A DNA stretch of 64,000 nucleotides, taken from positions 310,001-374,000 of the forward strand of contig JASFXZ010000056.1 in the NCBI GenBank assembly GCA_032209605.1, written 5' to 3'. Of this stretch, positions 11,203-23,945 are shown piece after piece. Source of the DNA: Mactromeris polynyma (taxonomy: Eukaryota; Mollusca; Bivalvia; Venerida; Mactridae). A program made the position numbers and the translations under genes. Below the pieces are notes generated by a model. That model made no database searches and was not told the DNA's origin. It saw nothing but the letters and a program-made list of their open reading frames with translations. Positions within the stretch are counted from its first letter, which is position 1. Every line of letters starts with the position of its first letter.

Positions 11203-13219
11203 AAGTTTCAAGTTTCAAAGTTTATTGCGCAAAAAAGGCCTCCATCCCATATTCATATTACAGGTTATATATACATATATAAACATTTAGATATGTGAGT
11301 TTGATGTCAATTACATCAAACAAATCAATTTAAACATGACATAATACATGATATACTTTACAGGTTATCAACAAAACATGTATCATTTCAGTTATATATT
11401 GCAAGACATTGCTCTCCTTCCTTTGTGGCATAAAACATGTACATAGCTAGGTTACGTACTACGTTAGTGTTTTGCGAAGACATTAAACTATAAAACATTT
11501 CAATAGATGCATTGTTTTGATTTATATGGGGAATATATCTGGAACGTATATCTTTATACAAGGGACATAAAAGCAAGAAATGTAGTTCGTCTTCAACGCA
11601 ACTTTCACCATATGGACAAGTACGATACCCCTGCAATAAACCAACATGTCTACCCTGTTCAATCGTAAGATTATGCGCAGAACCTCTAAAATTAGCCATA
11701 CAACGTCTAAATTTGTCAATTTCAACAATTTGTACATGGTTTGTGTGACTAGGTGCACTTTTGGGTAGTTTTTTGTATTTTCGTTATATTGAACGAACGG
11801 GTATGTTTTTATCCTGTACGTCCGTCGTTGTAAATTTCCTGCTTGACGGCGGTAGTTTTGATTTGAGAAGAAAATAGTATCAGCTTCCATCGTTTACATG
11901 CACTAGACACCCGGTCCAGCACCAGAGTTTGTATGAATGGTTCTTGATACCAAATATCTTGAACCGGTATGGTATGCTGACGGAAACATCATTATATCAT
12001 AAATAGAATATAGTACACTGTAGCCACTTCACATAAAGTTGTAAATCAAACACGACCTGAAAGTCTTTTTGTTTTATTCTGAGACGACTGGGTTACAATT
12101 TCATACATCAACATCATAATGTAAGTTTAAAGTTAACATAATGAAACAATTTACTCGACTCAGAACATCTAGTCCTCCATATTTGAATGTATTGATCCGT
12201 AAGTCTTTGTATATATTCAAGTAAACATAATTTATGGTTAAACTCACCCTTTGCCTCCCATATAGAACCAAATCCATTGTGATACAAATTCAGCCTTACA
12301 TCAGATACCCAGTTATTATAACCCAGATTATCATAATGAACTAACATTTCATAACAAAGTTTGACATATCTGTGTCTTGGCATTTTCGAAAGGCGAAGCC
12401 AGTATTTCATACACCGTTTGGCTGCATATATGTGCATAGGAAACCTTCCTAAATCCCCTAGTATAGCATCATTACGTGACATAGTATGTGCATTAGTACA
12501 ACGCTTACAGGCATAAACATGGACATGTTCAATACAATAACATTTTTCAACGCCCATAATTCTGAGCCATAAAGCAATATAGGGGCAATTTTAGCATCAA
12601 CTAACTTGAAAAATGTATGATAAGGTATACAGGTAAATTGATGAAGATATTTCAAGAGACTCATCAATGCTTGTTTAGCTTTGATAGCCATAGCATCGGC
12701 AATTTTATACAAAGACAGCATATTTGTAAACAATATACCAACATAAGTAAAATCATTAACAACCTCGATTTTACAGGTGTCCAAAAGTCCACTTTTCTGC
12801 TCGAGATAATGTGCCACCTCGTTTAAAAACCATTATTTTTGTTTTATTAACATTCACAACCAACTTACTTCTTCCACAAAAATCATGTAAAATATAAAGT
12901 TGTCTTTGAAGACCAGCAACTGTATCTGAAATCATTGCAATATTGTCAACAAACATAAGAAGGAATATTTCTGTCAACTCTGGAAACAACTGAACTCCCC
13001 TAGTATTACAATCACAAAGATATGTATACAGTTCATCAGTAAACATGGCAAATAGTATCGGGCTAGTAAATGTGTCTGTAAAACCCTGGTTTGTCCTCAC
13101 ACAACCTTGTACGGAAACATAAATAGACTGTATAGCCTTAAAAAGTTTGCCCTTTATAAGTTTTCTTTGTAAAACATCATATACAATACATCGATCAACA
13201 GAGTCAAACGTTTTCCATT
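11203..13219 (-). pseudogene. LINE reverse transcriptase, 5'-truncated and broken, copy 1
   Basis: The minus strand encodes RT from motif A (KTFDSVDR-like, about 13210) onward, then FVDN in place of the catalytic F/YADD, the palm/thumb segment DFTYVGILFTN, the C-terminal GDLGRFPMHIYAAKRC region and a terminal Cys-rich ELHFLLLCPLY motif, with a stop at 11388. About 33 bp covering GLRQGCSLSP, present in copy 2, are missing here, and a 365-bp segment splits the C-terminal region. The 3' end (about 11203-11235) carries AATAAA and TTGAAACTTG repeats, as LINE tails often do. It is inactive on several counts. Confidence 0.85.
11744..12108. other. 365-bp insertion inside LINE copy 1
   Basis: Copy 2 reads straight from CATGGTTTG to CAACATCATAATG, keeping the LINE frame (HYDVANHVQIVEIDKF), whereas copy 1 has 365 extra bases there. 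No clear TIR, poly-A or target duplication was seen. On the minus strand the insertion has a 50-codon ATG-started open stretch (MEADTIFFSNQNYRRQ...) that I do not recognise. Confidence 0.65.
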
Positions 13220-14329
13220 ACAGAGTTTTCAAGCAGGTTCAACGCTGTTGTAAACTGGCATTACAGGAATACATGTTGTTACCGTCTAGGACATCCGTGT
13301 ATATATTAATGCACCAAACTGAACCATTATACATTTGCCAAGACGCAATCATAGAGCAAAATTAAGTTTGCAACAAACCACCTGACGTGACAAGGAAACA
13401 CATTGATAAACGTTGTCCTGTACTCGTATAACAAACTAACTTATCTGAAAGTATTAATATAATCCATAATGTTACCAAGTTGTGTAGATATAGTGTATTT
13501 TAGCAGTTTTATAACCGCTAATGTGCATGTCCCAATAGCAAATAGTCCACTGTTAAATGTCCCAATTCATTTGGAAACAAAACTGACCACTAGACTGAAT
13601 AGAAGCCATATTCAGTAAACATTGTTATATGTGTACATTTAAAGTTACCATATCAATTAGGCTTATATAATAATGATTTCATAACAACTTTCCGTAGATA
13701 TTCAGCATTTGTATTTTAATATCAGTGTTTTTGGTCTGGTAATTTAGAAAAAAACTTGGATGCCTGGGTTTGACACACCTACACACGTTTTCACGTTTGG
13801 GCTTTGATTTAGAACCTGCGTATTGTATTCACTGTCAGTAGCAGGAAAGCCCAAATTTCATCAACGATCCACTTTATTTTGAATGTCCTTTTTAAATCTT
13901 AGAAGTATTGTTTGTTTTAATCGACCATTCGCATCAAGCGAGTCTATAAAATACTTAAATATATACTTTACAAATCATTTTGCGAGAAAAGTTATTTGAC
14001 AAACGCTAACAACATGCCTAGACAATTCGTCTCGTTGTATTGATTTTGTGTCATTGATTAAATCAATTTTACTTTATTGCTATGTTAGGATAGTCTTAAC
14101 TATTTATAATGAACAAATACCATGTAAATTGTTGATAACTATATAAAATATTCCTTTTTTAAACAAAGAAACATTTTATTGTAGAAAACAGCCAATAAAA
14201 CGGGAACGTTATTCAATGTTTTGAGCGTAACAACAGCAATAAAATGTGTTGCCGACAGCAAGCACTGATAAGTCAACTCATTCAAATTATGAAACTATGG
14301 TTGAAATTCAAACGTGTATAATTATGATA

Positions 14330-15055
14330 CAATGAAACCTCCCTAAACCGGACTCCTTCGGGACCGGTTCAACATTCCGGTTTGCAGAGGTTTCCGGTTT
14401 GTAGAGGGTTTTGTAATTTTGATGCTATTTCATACTCTTACCTAGGTTCAGGTCATTATTGCAATGAATAACTGTACATCTTGGAATTTTACATAGTATA
14501 ACCACATGATATTTCTTTTTTTTAGCAGCAAATGAACACAGTTTTAAGAAACATTACTGCCTTTATTTTAAAAATGAACAAGCAATCTTAAAGAAATTCA
14601 TATCTTTTGCTTTGTGATGCACATGAAATAAAATGTTTTTATGAAAAGAAAGACTTGTAAAAGTGATAATTTTTGACAATATTGTATGTTTATGTTTTCA
14701 CTCGAGATCGTATGTTGGAAACAAGCTATTTCAAACTCAATATTTCTATCTATGATCTTTCATAACTATCCTTTTAGGACTATTCGATAATAATCCAATC
14801 ATCAACATAATCAACGGATTAAAAGTCAACCAGTAGTAATTGTCATCGGCATTAATCTGACCCGACGTCCGTAACAAAATGTGATTTTCACATCTTTGTA
14901 GTAAATACGCACACCGCATTCGACGTAAATCAACATGTCAAACTGTTAAAAATACAGTGCCAACATAATGCAAGTTTATTCATGATGACACGCGGGACCG
15001 CAAAATTCTGGAGTATTCCGGTTTTTGAAGTGTCCGTTTTCGGGAGGTTCCACCG
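14330..15055. mobile_element. TIR element (TA-flanked, GGAACCTCCC termini), copy 1
   Basis: The left end TA|CAATGAAACCTCCCTAAACC and the right end CGGGAGGTTCCACCG|TA are inverted repeats. Internally CCGGTTTG and TCCGGTTTT motifs repeat. At 726 bp with no ORF it is a non-autonomous pogo/Tigger-like element. The copy in block 2 (52307-53115) has extra internal sequence and a better left end (CAGTGGAACCTCCC). Confidence 0.75.
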
Positions 15056-15523
15056 TATTGTGAAATTTAATTTCTACTCTGTGTTGACAATGTATGTGAA
15101 ATGCGTGAAATCATATGTATTGCATGGACAATGTATTACTTAAAATATACAATAATATGTATTTATAAAAGCTCACGTATTGTCTACAATTGTCAATTAC
15201 CATGATGGTGAAGTTAAGTAGCAAAACAGAGAGAATACGTAACCACAGGGAACGCCATATACACAAGACGATACCTCCCCTTTAAAGTATTACTTGAGGA
15301 TAGCTACTATGCATTTTTTTCATTGCTTAGAAAAGTGTATCTGCTGGATATTTGAATAACGCGGAATCAATAAAAGTTTCTATACCAATTTCTTCATTTG
15401 TAATTATTACACGAAATATTGTGGTTTGAAATTTATACACCATGTGTAGTAAATACGATCGATAGTTTATATCATATACTCCAATAAGCCTCGCGGCCCA
15501 TGAGGACCACACATTTATACATA

Positions 15524-16300
15524 CAGTACAAACTCGATAATGAGACCACCAATGGGTCCGCCATAAAGTAGTCTTAATATCGAGTTGGTCTCATCATTGT
15601 GTTTGGTCATATTGTGCGTATCAGTACGAGTACTGTTGTGTGTTTTTTAAGATATTTGTGTTATTTTAAACACTTCTGTGTTCCATAAATGTGTGGGATT
15701 ATAAATAAAAGTTTAATAATGAAACAAACAAGTTAATAACACAATGTAATTTTTATTTTGGTAAATACACTATAAACAACGAAAATTAATATGGAATAAC
15801 AATTTTCATAGCTTTCCACCTTCCTCTTGATGATTGAATGCACCTGAAAATTAAAGCATATCAAATATTATTGGTAAATGTTAATATAAAAAGAATACCA
15901 GAATGATAATAATAACAGGTTATGTTACAGACAGGACAGTTCTATCACGACATTTATAGCTTGAGCGGTATCTGTTCTTCGAAAATGTAAGTTTAAGATG
16001 TTAATTTCCAACTTCCAACGGCTGTACATTTTACAAATGCTTTCTCAGCAAATTGTCATTCATTTAAGTTGTCCTATAAACATAGTTTGAGGAGCAGACG
16101 TCAGATTAAATCAATTGGGTCTTTCCAATGCCATATGTTTTGCCAGTTGCCTCTAACGTCTTCAGTGCTGTCTTTAGTCAAATCCATTTCTCTTTCAGGG
16201 AAAGCTCTGTCCACGTTCTACTCATTTCAGAACTTTTGAATAAAGTCAGTTACGTACATGTAGGTCCTTATATATGAAAATAGAATTCACCGGCTTTCGA
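15524..16300 (-). pseudogene. Tigger/pogo-like transposon relic with CENP-B-type HTH remnant
   Basis: One end shows TA|CAGTACAAACTCGATAATGA, a pogo/Tigger-type terminus. On the minus strand at about 16215-16090, two frames together give TELSLKEK, RQLAK and GIGKTQLI, matching the N-terminal helix-turn-helix of Tigger/CENP-B-like transposases. At least one frameshift and stops are present and the catalytic domain was not found. The end within 15524-15784 belongs to the block repeat while the HTH part lies beyond it, so the two parts may be unrelated. The HTH call rests on short matches. Confidence 0.35.
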
Positions 16301-16514
16301 TGTGATCAAAATTCATACTGCCCGTTTCGGGACGGTACGTGGTCGATGCCGATGTTGCACCTGTTGCTAATTCGGGTGTGTTTACGGTAATTGATGGCAC
16401 TTAAATACCTGCAGGCTTCATAAACACACAAAGAGGTGGGTATTTTTTGTTTGGCCCTGTGTGAGATCCTTAATTGAGCAGTTAGCAGTTATTATAATGC
16501 AATACAACATACTT

Positions 16515-16536
16515 TATATATATATATATATATATT
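16515..16536. repeat. (TA)n microsatellite
   Basis: Uninterrupted alternating TA run. Sequence around it (about 16300-17000) shows no recognisable gene; a short GCAAGAT triplication lies near 16585. Confidence 0.9.
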
Positions 16537-17010
16537 TACTGGATATGTTCATGTACACACACAATAGGCTGATTCCAACACAAGATGCAAGATGCAAGAT
16601 GATTATATAAAGACTTTTTATTTATGCTTTATTGCCCCTATAAATTCGTTTTAATGCACCATTCATGAACTCGGTTGTCGTTTAGAGGGAGGTAAATAAC
16701 CGTTTGCACTGAACAGTCAATATGGAGTTAACATATTTCGTTTATAAAAGTTGTGTTACCGTTCAGAGTTTAACGTTCGAAACATAAATTTGTTGGCATA
16801 ATTAACGCCTTAAAATACATGTTTACAAGTGAAGAAGAAAATTGCTTTGTCATATCACCTAGAAGTGGACATTTAAAGTGGACAGCCACATGTACTTAAA
16901 AAGCACAGATTAGCCGCTAAATATTTATATAATATGTTGGGTGAATAAAGATTTGACACAATATTCTGTTATCATCAAAGCGCATATCCGTTTCTTAGAG
17001 AATATTTTTA

Positions 17011-17247
17011 AAACATGGTCATGACGTCATCCTTTGTCAATGGTGTACACTACAAGTTGTAATATTGTATTGTGTTCATGTTCAGTGTAATAGAAACTGT
17101 CCATTATTTGAATGACTACTATTAATAATAATGATAGAAAGTACACATTCAAATAATGGACAGTTACTATTACACTGTACACAAACACAGTACAATACAA
17201 TATTCTAGTGCACACCCTTGACAAAGGATGACGTTATAACAATGTTT
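17011..17247. mobile_element. Fold-back element, ~100-bp inverted arms
   Basis: The arm 17011-17114 (AAACATGGTCATGACGTCAT ... CATTATTTGAATG) pairs with 17146-17247 (CATTCAAATAATGGACAGTT ... GTTATAACAATGTTT) with few mismatches, leaving a loop of about 31 nt. It has no ORF. It looks like a MITE; transcribed, it would form a long hairpin. Confidence 0.85.
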
Positions 17248-18119
17248 TAACAAGAAAATCATTGATGCAAAGCATCAAAGGTCGCCTTTAAAGAATTGAA
17301 CAAGAGCAAAGGAAATGTAGAATGATATTTTGTTATTTACATTCTTTTGTACAAAAAACATGTAACTAAAGCATTACAATCCATTTTAGTAGTATCAAAT
17401 ACGTAAACAAAAAATATTAATCTATTTACAGACCCAGTTCCAACTTCTCTGTATACAGCAAGGTCTTTAATTGTTCACAAAAATAATAATATTTAAAATT
17501 ACATTCTTTGAATCTTTTACATAAATTCTCATTAAGTTTCTAAATAATTATCTCAGACTTTCATGACACTCAAAATGTATCAGACTTAGATTCGTTTTGA
17601 GAAATCAACTGTGTAAGGCAAGTCAAACGTATATGTCATCTCATTTCTCGAAAATCTAAAAATAACTGACCTCTCCATTTTTTTCAACCTTTCAAGTGTT
17701 TTCTGAAAATCATCTTAACTGTCAATCTTCTCATTTCTGGAAAATATAAATTAAAAGATTTAAAAAAAATTTGAATAAAACAATAAACAAATATTACAAA
17801 TACTTTTTCTGTAAAATTTATTGTCAGTCGGTAAAATTATCTTGAATCGAATAATCTTGAAAAAAAAATTAAGTCACGTGCCCCTCCAGACAGTACGCCG
17901 CACTTCAGTGCGGCGACAATAAGTGTGAGGTTGGCTAGCCGTTCAATCGACTTGAACCACCAGTAGTTTTACTGACAGTTTCAAGGGCTGTTATTCTCTG
18001 TATGGTTTTTATTTCTTTTTGTGTTTTGAATGTATGTTATATTTCCCTTTCCTGTTCATGTTATGTTATGCCCAGTTTCGGCCTATTGTTGCCAGCTGTC
18101 TTGACGTGTGATATTTTCC
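17248..18119. other. No gene recognised
   Basis: AT-rich sequence without a convincing coding segment, splice pattern or RNA gene. Confidence 0.5.
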
Positions 18120-18320
18120 ATCCATTAATCCCCCCTCCCCCCCCCCCCCCCTATTCACTGTTTGACCTCTTTGATTCTCCTAGTTATTCCTTATAGTGGA
18201 CCACGCCATTCCTTGTGCATATATTCCCTTACGTTTGTACCCTTGAACCGGAGGTCTGACTGGGGAGGCACTGTCTTATGCATGTGGCGTTCCCTGTAGC
18301 AACTTATTCTCTCTCTTTGC
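18120..18320 (-). repeat. R1 repeat copy with poly-C tract
   Basis: The reverse complement matches 56130-56345: the TTATTCACTGTTTGA and CATTCCTTG.GC segments, then the core GGGGAGGCACTGTCTTATGC...GCGTTCCCTGTAGCA. A poly-C run sits at about 18128-18150, and the Pro-rich open frame across it is an artefact. Confidence 0.7.
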
Positions 18321-18329
18321 ATATCCAGG

Positions 18330-20030
18330 GTTGTCATCAGGATCCAAGAAAGTTTATGAGTGGAAGGGCATTGTTCCGACCCTGAATAATCGAAATATTG
18401 TCATGGATTTAAAAATTTAATCGACAAAATCTCAGAGCATTACTTTAATTGACAGGTACAATTTCACACCGGGAAAACTACAGAGCTCGTTCTTTTAGAG
18501 GATGTAACATGATTGATCATTTTTATTTAACTTATTAAACGATTATTTGGGTTTTAGATGACGAGTTTAATAAAATTAAATTGAATGTAAGATTCTATTT
18601 ATAACATAACAGCAGAAACAGCTGTTTTTGTCCAACATTATCTTAACCTCCTGTAGTACGTGCAAGATCTGAAGGCACACTGACATTGACAATACGTCAT
18701 TGGTTGGTTCAGTCCATATACAATTGCAGGTTAGTTCAATGATCATGATCATGTAGGAGCATTATCAGATCTTGAAAGAGAACATTTACGTGCATAGATA
18801 TCAAATCAGCGTGTTTATTACATAGCGTAATGAATACGCATCAGAATCTCAACGCAGACTTACCGGGTTCGTATCCTGAAATTCATATGTTTTCATAAAT
18901 TATTTTTAGTGCGAATATTTCATGCTTTTCACGAAATATGTGTGGGTGTATCGCAGCAAACTAAATGAATATATGTAAACATAAACTATTTTGGCAGAAG
19001 GGATTAAACAGAGTTTCGTGATGCCGCAGCAAGACAGATACATTGGACGGAGTCGCGAATTAAAAGGACGGCAGTGAAAAATGTTTCAAGAAAAACAATA
19101 AGTTACAAGTAAAATATCACTGGATTGCTTTGATCTCCCTGTGGTTCGCAATACAGTAAGGGATATGACTTTAAACAAGATTTATCAGCCATTTTAATAA
19201 GTCCAGTACAGACAGTACTGATGAACCATGCTTAACTGAATATACAAGCTAAAGCAAACGTTTGCAAACGAGTTTGTTCAATATTGCTATGATTATGTTA
19301 TTGTTTTAATTGTTCAAAATAAAACGAATATATATATGATGATAACAAAGAAAATTTATGAATGGAAATAACTATAACTTAATAATTTACTGATAGAAAG
19401 ATAAATCAAGAATAAATATTTTCTAGAAGTATAAAATATTCTATAACTGTGAACAAAAATATATGTGAGGCTGGAATTAGTAACCTATAGATTGCTAAGT
19501 GATTAATCACCTGATTGAGCACATGTAAGTACATACTTAAATCATTTTTCATGTTTCGAAAAGGTTTTACGACACAAGCGTTTATTGACCGAAACTTTAA
19601 ATGATCATCCCTTGTTATTCAAAGTGAAACCGTCGGCTTATGAGCATAAGTAAATATTATTGTGCCACCGCAACTTGGCCCTACTATGTATACAAGCAAA
19701 ATATGTCTCGTTTTATTTCTAGCTTAGCCAAGCTCATATGTCATTACGCTGTAATTTCCCTACATAAATCTTGGACGTCCGAACAACGCAGGCAGCGTTA
19801 ATAATTTAAAGGTGCTGTAATTGTAAATCAAATTACTGCCCCTAGTTGTTTTTAAAACACACGCATTACGACAGTGATAAAAATGTCTATAAAAATGTTT
19901 ATAAATTGTAATTAATTTATGTTTAATTGACAGTGACATGTAGTTCCACTGGGCCGGGTGCTGTAGTTTTGTCAAGATGTGTTTCTATTCTGCATTATGT
20001 CCGTCTCTTCATTGTTCAATATGAAATATG
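18330..20030. other. No gene recognised
   Basis: Only short random open frames and AT-rich sequence were seen; no domain, tRNA or repeat structure could be supported. Confidence 0.5.
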
Positions 20031-20262
20031 GACTTTGACAACAAGTGGTCTTTGTTCAGAATAAGCATTAAATTTGGACTTTGACAACAAATGGTCTATG
20101 TCCAGGGTAATCAACACATTTAGACTTTGACAAAAAGTGGTCAATGTTCAGGGTAGACAACACAATTAGACTTTGACAAAAAGTGGTCTATGTTCAGGGT
20201 AGACAACACATTTAGACTTTGACAACAAGCGTACTATGTTCAAGGTAGGCAAAACAATTTGG
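20031..20262. repeat. 46-bp tandem repeat, 5 units
   Basis: GACTTTGACAACAAGTGGTC-type units start at 20031, 20077, 20123, 20169 and 20215. The units are diverged and have no spacers, so this is a minisatellite and not a CRISPR array. Confidence 0.9.
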
Positions 20263-20529
20263 AATTTGACAATTGTATATAAATTGTACCAAAAGAGGCT
20301 GCAATGCTCAGGAACGCAATACGACAAATAAAATAATAATATAACTATAAATTATACACAGCATATCTTTTTAGATCCAGTAATAAAAGAAACAGGCTTC
20401 ATCTAATTTTGACGATTTTTCACATTATAATTTGATGACAGGAACGAATCTATTTGTGTTTTGAGCCTTTCTCTGAGACATCTTAATATGTATAGAAGGA
20501 GTCATCTTGTTATGAATGGAAACAAACTA

Positions 20530-20970
20530 GATATTGTAATTCGACATACAACAGCAACTGTATGTTTACTGACACAACATAAGGTACAGAATCTAATGTA
20601 CAATAGTCAACAACTGACATCTTCTGTATATATATACGTTTTAGTTCGTTATTGTTACAATATGTGACAAATGTAGTTGGTTACCATGTATCAGACCCCA
20701 TCCAAGGGAATGGCATGTCTCAGAATCATGTTTTATGGTAATATGTCTACTTCTTTGATTTTGTACAGGTCGTGCTTCTGCTTTCTGGTCAGGTCAGTCG
20801 GTAGAACACTCGACAGTCCATTTCAAACGCGTGTGTTTTAATTAAGCTAGGCGCGAGGTGCGATCTCGAGACAGATTATTTCTTTCAATCTTGATTAATG
20901 CGATGAAGATGTCGACTTTTATGTAATACCAGGTAAGAACTTGCGGAATACCCAAGAACACATCTTTTTT
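20530..20970. repeat. Dispersed repeat R2, copy 1
   Basis: AATTCGACATACAACAGCAA through GTGTGTTTTAATTAAGC matches 24300-24600 closely. The 3' part (GCGCGAGGTGCGATCTC ... ACCCAAGAACACATC) also matches 55690-55790. A weak tRNA-like A box (GGTCAGTCGG) at about 20797 hints at a SINE origin. Confidence 0.6.
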
Positions 20971-21703
20971 TCTGTAACTTTTTATTTTCATACAGCATAT
21001 TAAAAAATAACATTTGCACAAACATTATTTTTTCTAAGTAACACCACATATTGAAGAACCCAAAAAAGAAAGAAACAAAATAATAATAGGAAAATTTAAA
21101 TGTTTGGCTAAAGTACAGAGTTCGGCAACAGATATTGAAATTGTGTTGGCTTCTATTGACTACTTTTTAAGAGAATTGTTTAATATAAATTAAATGGTTA
21201 TTAGGTTAACATGAAAGATACAGTAATGTTGTAAAATATAACAATAGATTATTAATGTATATCGAGCACTTTGGTATTGCGATATATATATATCATACAG
21301 TGCTTTAAATTCTGATTACTAAATATATTTAAACAGTAAATTTAGAGAAAATCAGTTAACAGTATGTTGGACCAAAGATTTTTCATAATAAAATATATGT
21401 GAAGTACAAGATAGAATGTAAAAGTATATTATATAGTACTAAATGTGACAACATGATTAAACATAATACAATTCACAAGAAATATACTGTCTTAATTAAA
21501 ATTGTTATTTTGTTTTCCCTTATCAGAGACAATATCTATTTCATTACCCTAAAAACAAGAATATCATAAAGCATGGTGTTTAAAAGGGAGGTAAGTATGT
21601 TATTATTTGGTTATTACAGTTCCTTCCCTTGAACACTATGTTTGCTGAACTGCAAAAAGTGAATTACATAGTTTTACAAATGTAAAATAAAGCATTGCTG
21701 TAC

Positions 21704-21822
21704 AAATGAAACATTTTACATGTATATAGAAAAATAAATAGGAGATGAGAAAGAAGGTCCTTACAAATAAAACATGTTACATGTATATAGAAAATAGATA
21801 GGAGATGAGAAAGAAGGTCCAT
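21704..21822. repeat. 59-bp tandem duplication
   Basis: Two adjacent units share ACATGTATATAGAAAA, TAGGAGATGAGAAAGAAGG and CC with few differences. Confidence 0.85.
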
Positions 21823-22139
21823 ACAAAGAAAAGGTAAAGAGAAAAAAGCACTAAAACGAAGGAGACAATGAAAGAAAACATAGGTACAAATGTACAAGGT
21901 GCGTTCGTGTGGATGTTCCATCAGCAAAGAATGGGGAACACTAACACTACCTAATAGAGATTTCATTCCGATAAAGCATGAATACCAGGAAAAAGTAGAG
22001 AATAAAAATGTCCTGCAAGAAACTTATGTATATCTCAATGAGTTATTCCTGTCCAGATCTTTGGTGGTCAATCCTCCAGATAGCTGCAAAACCCATCCAA
22101 GTTTTCATTTTTTTTTTCATGGAGCCTGATTGAATAGAT

Positions 22140-23400
22140 TGACATTTTAGTGTCAAAATATATGTTTTAAACTTTTCCTTAAAAGTTTCTATGTTTGGAA
22201 GAAATTTATTCATTTTACTTTGGTATATATGTTGTTTTGCAACTAAAAACATGACATTTAAAGCAGTCTGTAGTCTCATATTTCCAAAAATTGTATCACA
22301 CTTAGACCAGTCTGTAAAGATATCATTAAAGTTTTGGTTTATCCAATGTTTCAGTTGGCCCCAAAAGGCGTATGTATGTCTTCACTCCCAAAATAAATGT
22401 AAAATACTCCGATTGGTTATGGCAGAATGTACACTCTTCAGAAATGACTAGCCCCATTTTTGATAGAAGGCGGTTTGTACCAAGAATTCTGTGATTAATT
22501 ATATACTGCAGCCATTGAAGTGATGAGTCTTTAGAGCAGCCAAATGGTATTTCATAATAGAACTTCTATTTAAAGTGTTGAGATATGTCAAGCTCTGTTC
22601 TCCATTTGGTCTGAGATTTTAATTCTAACATTTTGTTATTGAGTGTATCCTAAATATGTCGACATCCTTTGTTTGCACTACAAATGAGTTTAACTGAGGG
22701 TGGTTGGATTGGGTATGCTAATGTGCTTTGTGGCATTTTAATACCTTTTCCCTCAAAAGTTATCTTAATGCAATTAATCAAACTGTTATATTGTAGAAAG
22801 TGAGTTCTGACCTGCCATTTTTCTAAGAAAACCTCATATGTTAAAAAGGATCCATTATTGCCAAACAAATCTGCAACAAATCTGATTCCTTTTACAAAAT
22901 AAGTATTAAGAAAGAAAGTTTGTGCTGCTATTTTAAATAAGTTGTTGTACCATATGGGTACTGTCTGACAATTTTCATTATTCACTGAGATTATCGGACA
23001 CCATAATGTAACCTTCAAATACATTCTTCCAGAATACATTTGAGATTAAAGGAAGTTTACTTTTAATAAAATCACTACCAAATGAACTAAATAGTGTTAT
23101 AAATGGATACATATGTGTTACTTAGTTTAAATATTTTGAGCTTTTGGATATTAATTTCCTTAGCCAGGTTGTTTTAAATGAGCTCATAAATTGTTTTATG
23201 TCCAACATTCTAAGCCCCCCTGTGTTATATGGTTGAACGATACATTTTCTCTTAATCTTGTCTGGACCACCATTCCATAGGAATTTAAAACACATATTTT
23301 GTAGACGATTTATCACTTCTTCACATGGGTCCATGAGACTAATAATTAAATGATTAATCTTTGACAAAGCCAATGTTTTAATGACAACATTTTTTCCTAC
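22140..23400 (-). pseudogene. L1/Tx1-like LINE C-terminal region
   Basis: Minus-strand frames give, in order, LSKINHLIISLMDP, CFKFLWNGGPDKIKRK, YNTGGLRMLD, then VPIWYNN, FLTYEVFLEKWQVR, and later FYYEIPFGCSKDSSLQWLQY, INHRILGTN and CTFCHNQSEYF. This is the order of the post-RT region of L1/Tx1 LINEs, ending in the terminal Cys-rich motif. Frameshifts and stops separate the blocks. The 5' half of the element is absent. At 23440-23640 only AT-rich sequence and an R2-like tail are seen. Confidence 0.8.
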
Positions 23401-23828
23401 TGGAGATAATATTCTTTTATTCCATGATGCAAATAAAATTTCAATTTCATTTATCTTTTTTGTGTAATTTAATTAATGTGATTTCGTTTAAATTTGTTGA
23501 TAAAGTGACTCCCAGTATTTCAAAAGAATTCTGTTCCCATTTAAGTCTAAATCTGGGCATAAGAACACATCTTAGTTCAATTGCCACACGACATAACTTG
23601 AAATGCTGTTGAAAGAAGACGTTAAAATCTCACACAACGAATAGCATGTGTTACACAAGGCCGGTAACTATATCGACCTTATATTGAACACAAAATGCAT
23701 TATTCGGTTAACGCCCATTGTTTGATTTTGATGTATATATATACTTGTATTCCTCTTTTCAGTGATTACATGGTACATAATAAATTATAAGGAATATGGT
23801 GAACAGTTTAAATGTATAAATGTAAACG

Positions 23829-23945
23829 CACGCACCCACGCACCTACCCACGCACACACGCACGCACACACCCACGCACTCCCACACACACCTACACACG
23901 CACCAACGCACGCACGCACACTCACACACACACACACACACGCAA
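23829..23945. repeat. CA/CGCA-rich microsatellite
   Basis: Cryptically simple ACGCACGCACACACCC-type sequence. Open frames on both strands here are low-complexity artefacts. Confidence 0.95.

Larger units (their letters stand above)
7753..15784. repeat. ~8 kb repeat block, copy 1
   Basis: From TACTTCATTTGAACGTCTT to AAATACACTATAAACAACGAAA this block aligns throughout with 45984-53822 in the same orientation. By eye the match is mostly a few substitutions per 60 bases plus several indels. Inside, in order: an R1 copy, 25-bp arrays, an L1/Tx1-like LINE fragment (-), a conserved exon-like ORF, another 25-bp array, a LINE RT fragment (-), a TIR element and a Tigger-like end. Compared with copy 2 it has a 365-bp extra segment (11744-12108) and lacks about 33 bp inside the RT. 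It could be a segmental duplication or a large composite transposon. Confidence 0.9.

Noticed and set aside
18002..18196. Pro-rich ORF next to the poly-C run
   Set aside because: Composition is produced by the C tract inside an R1 repeat; no start context or homologue.
20031..20262. Possible CRISPR-like array
   Set aside because: Contiguous 46-bp diverged units without spacers, in a eukaryotic setting; it is a minisatellite.
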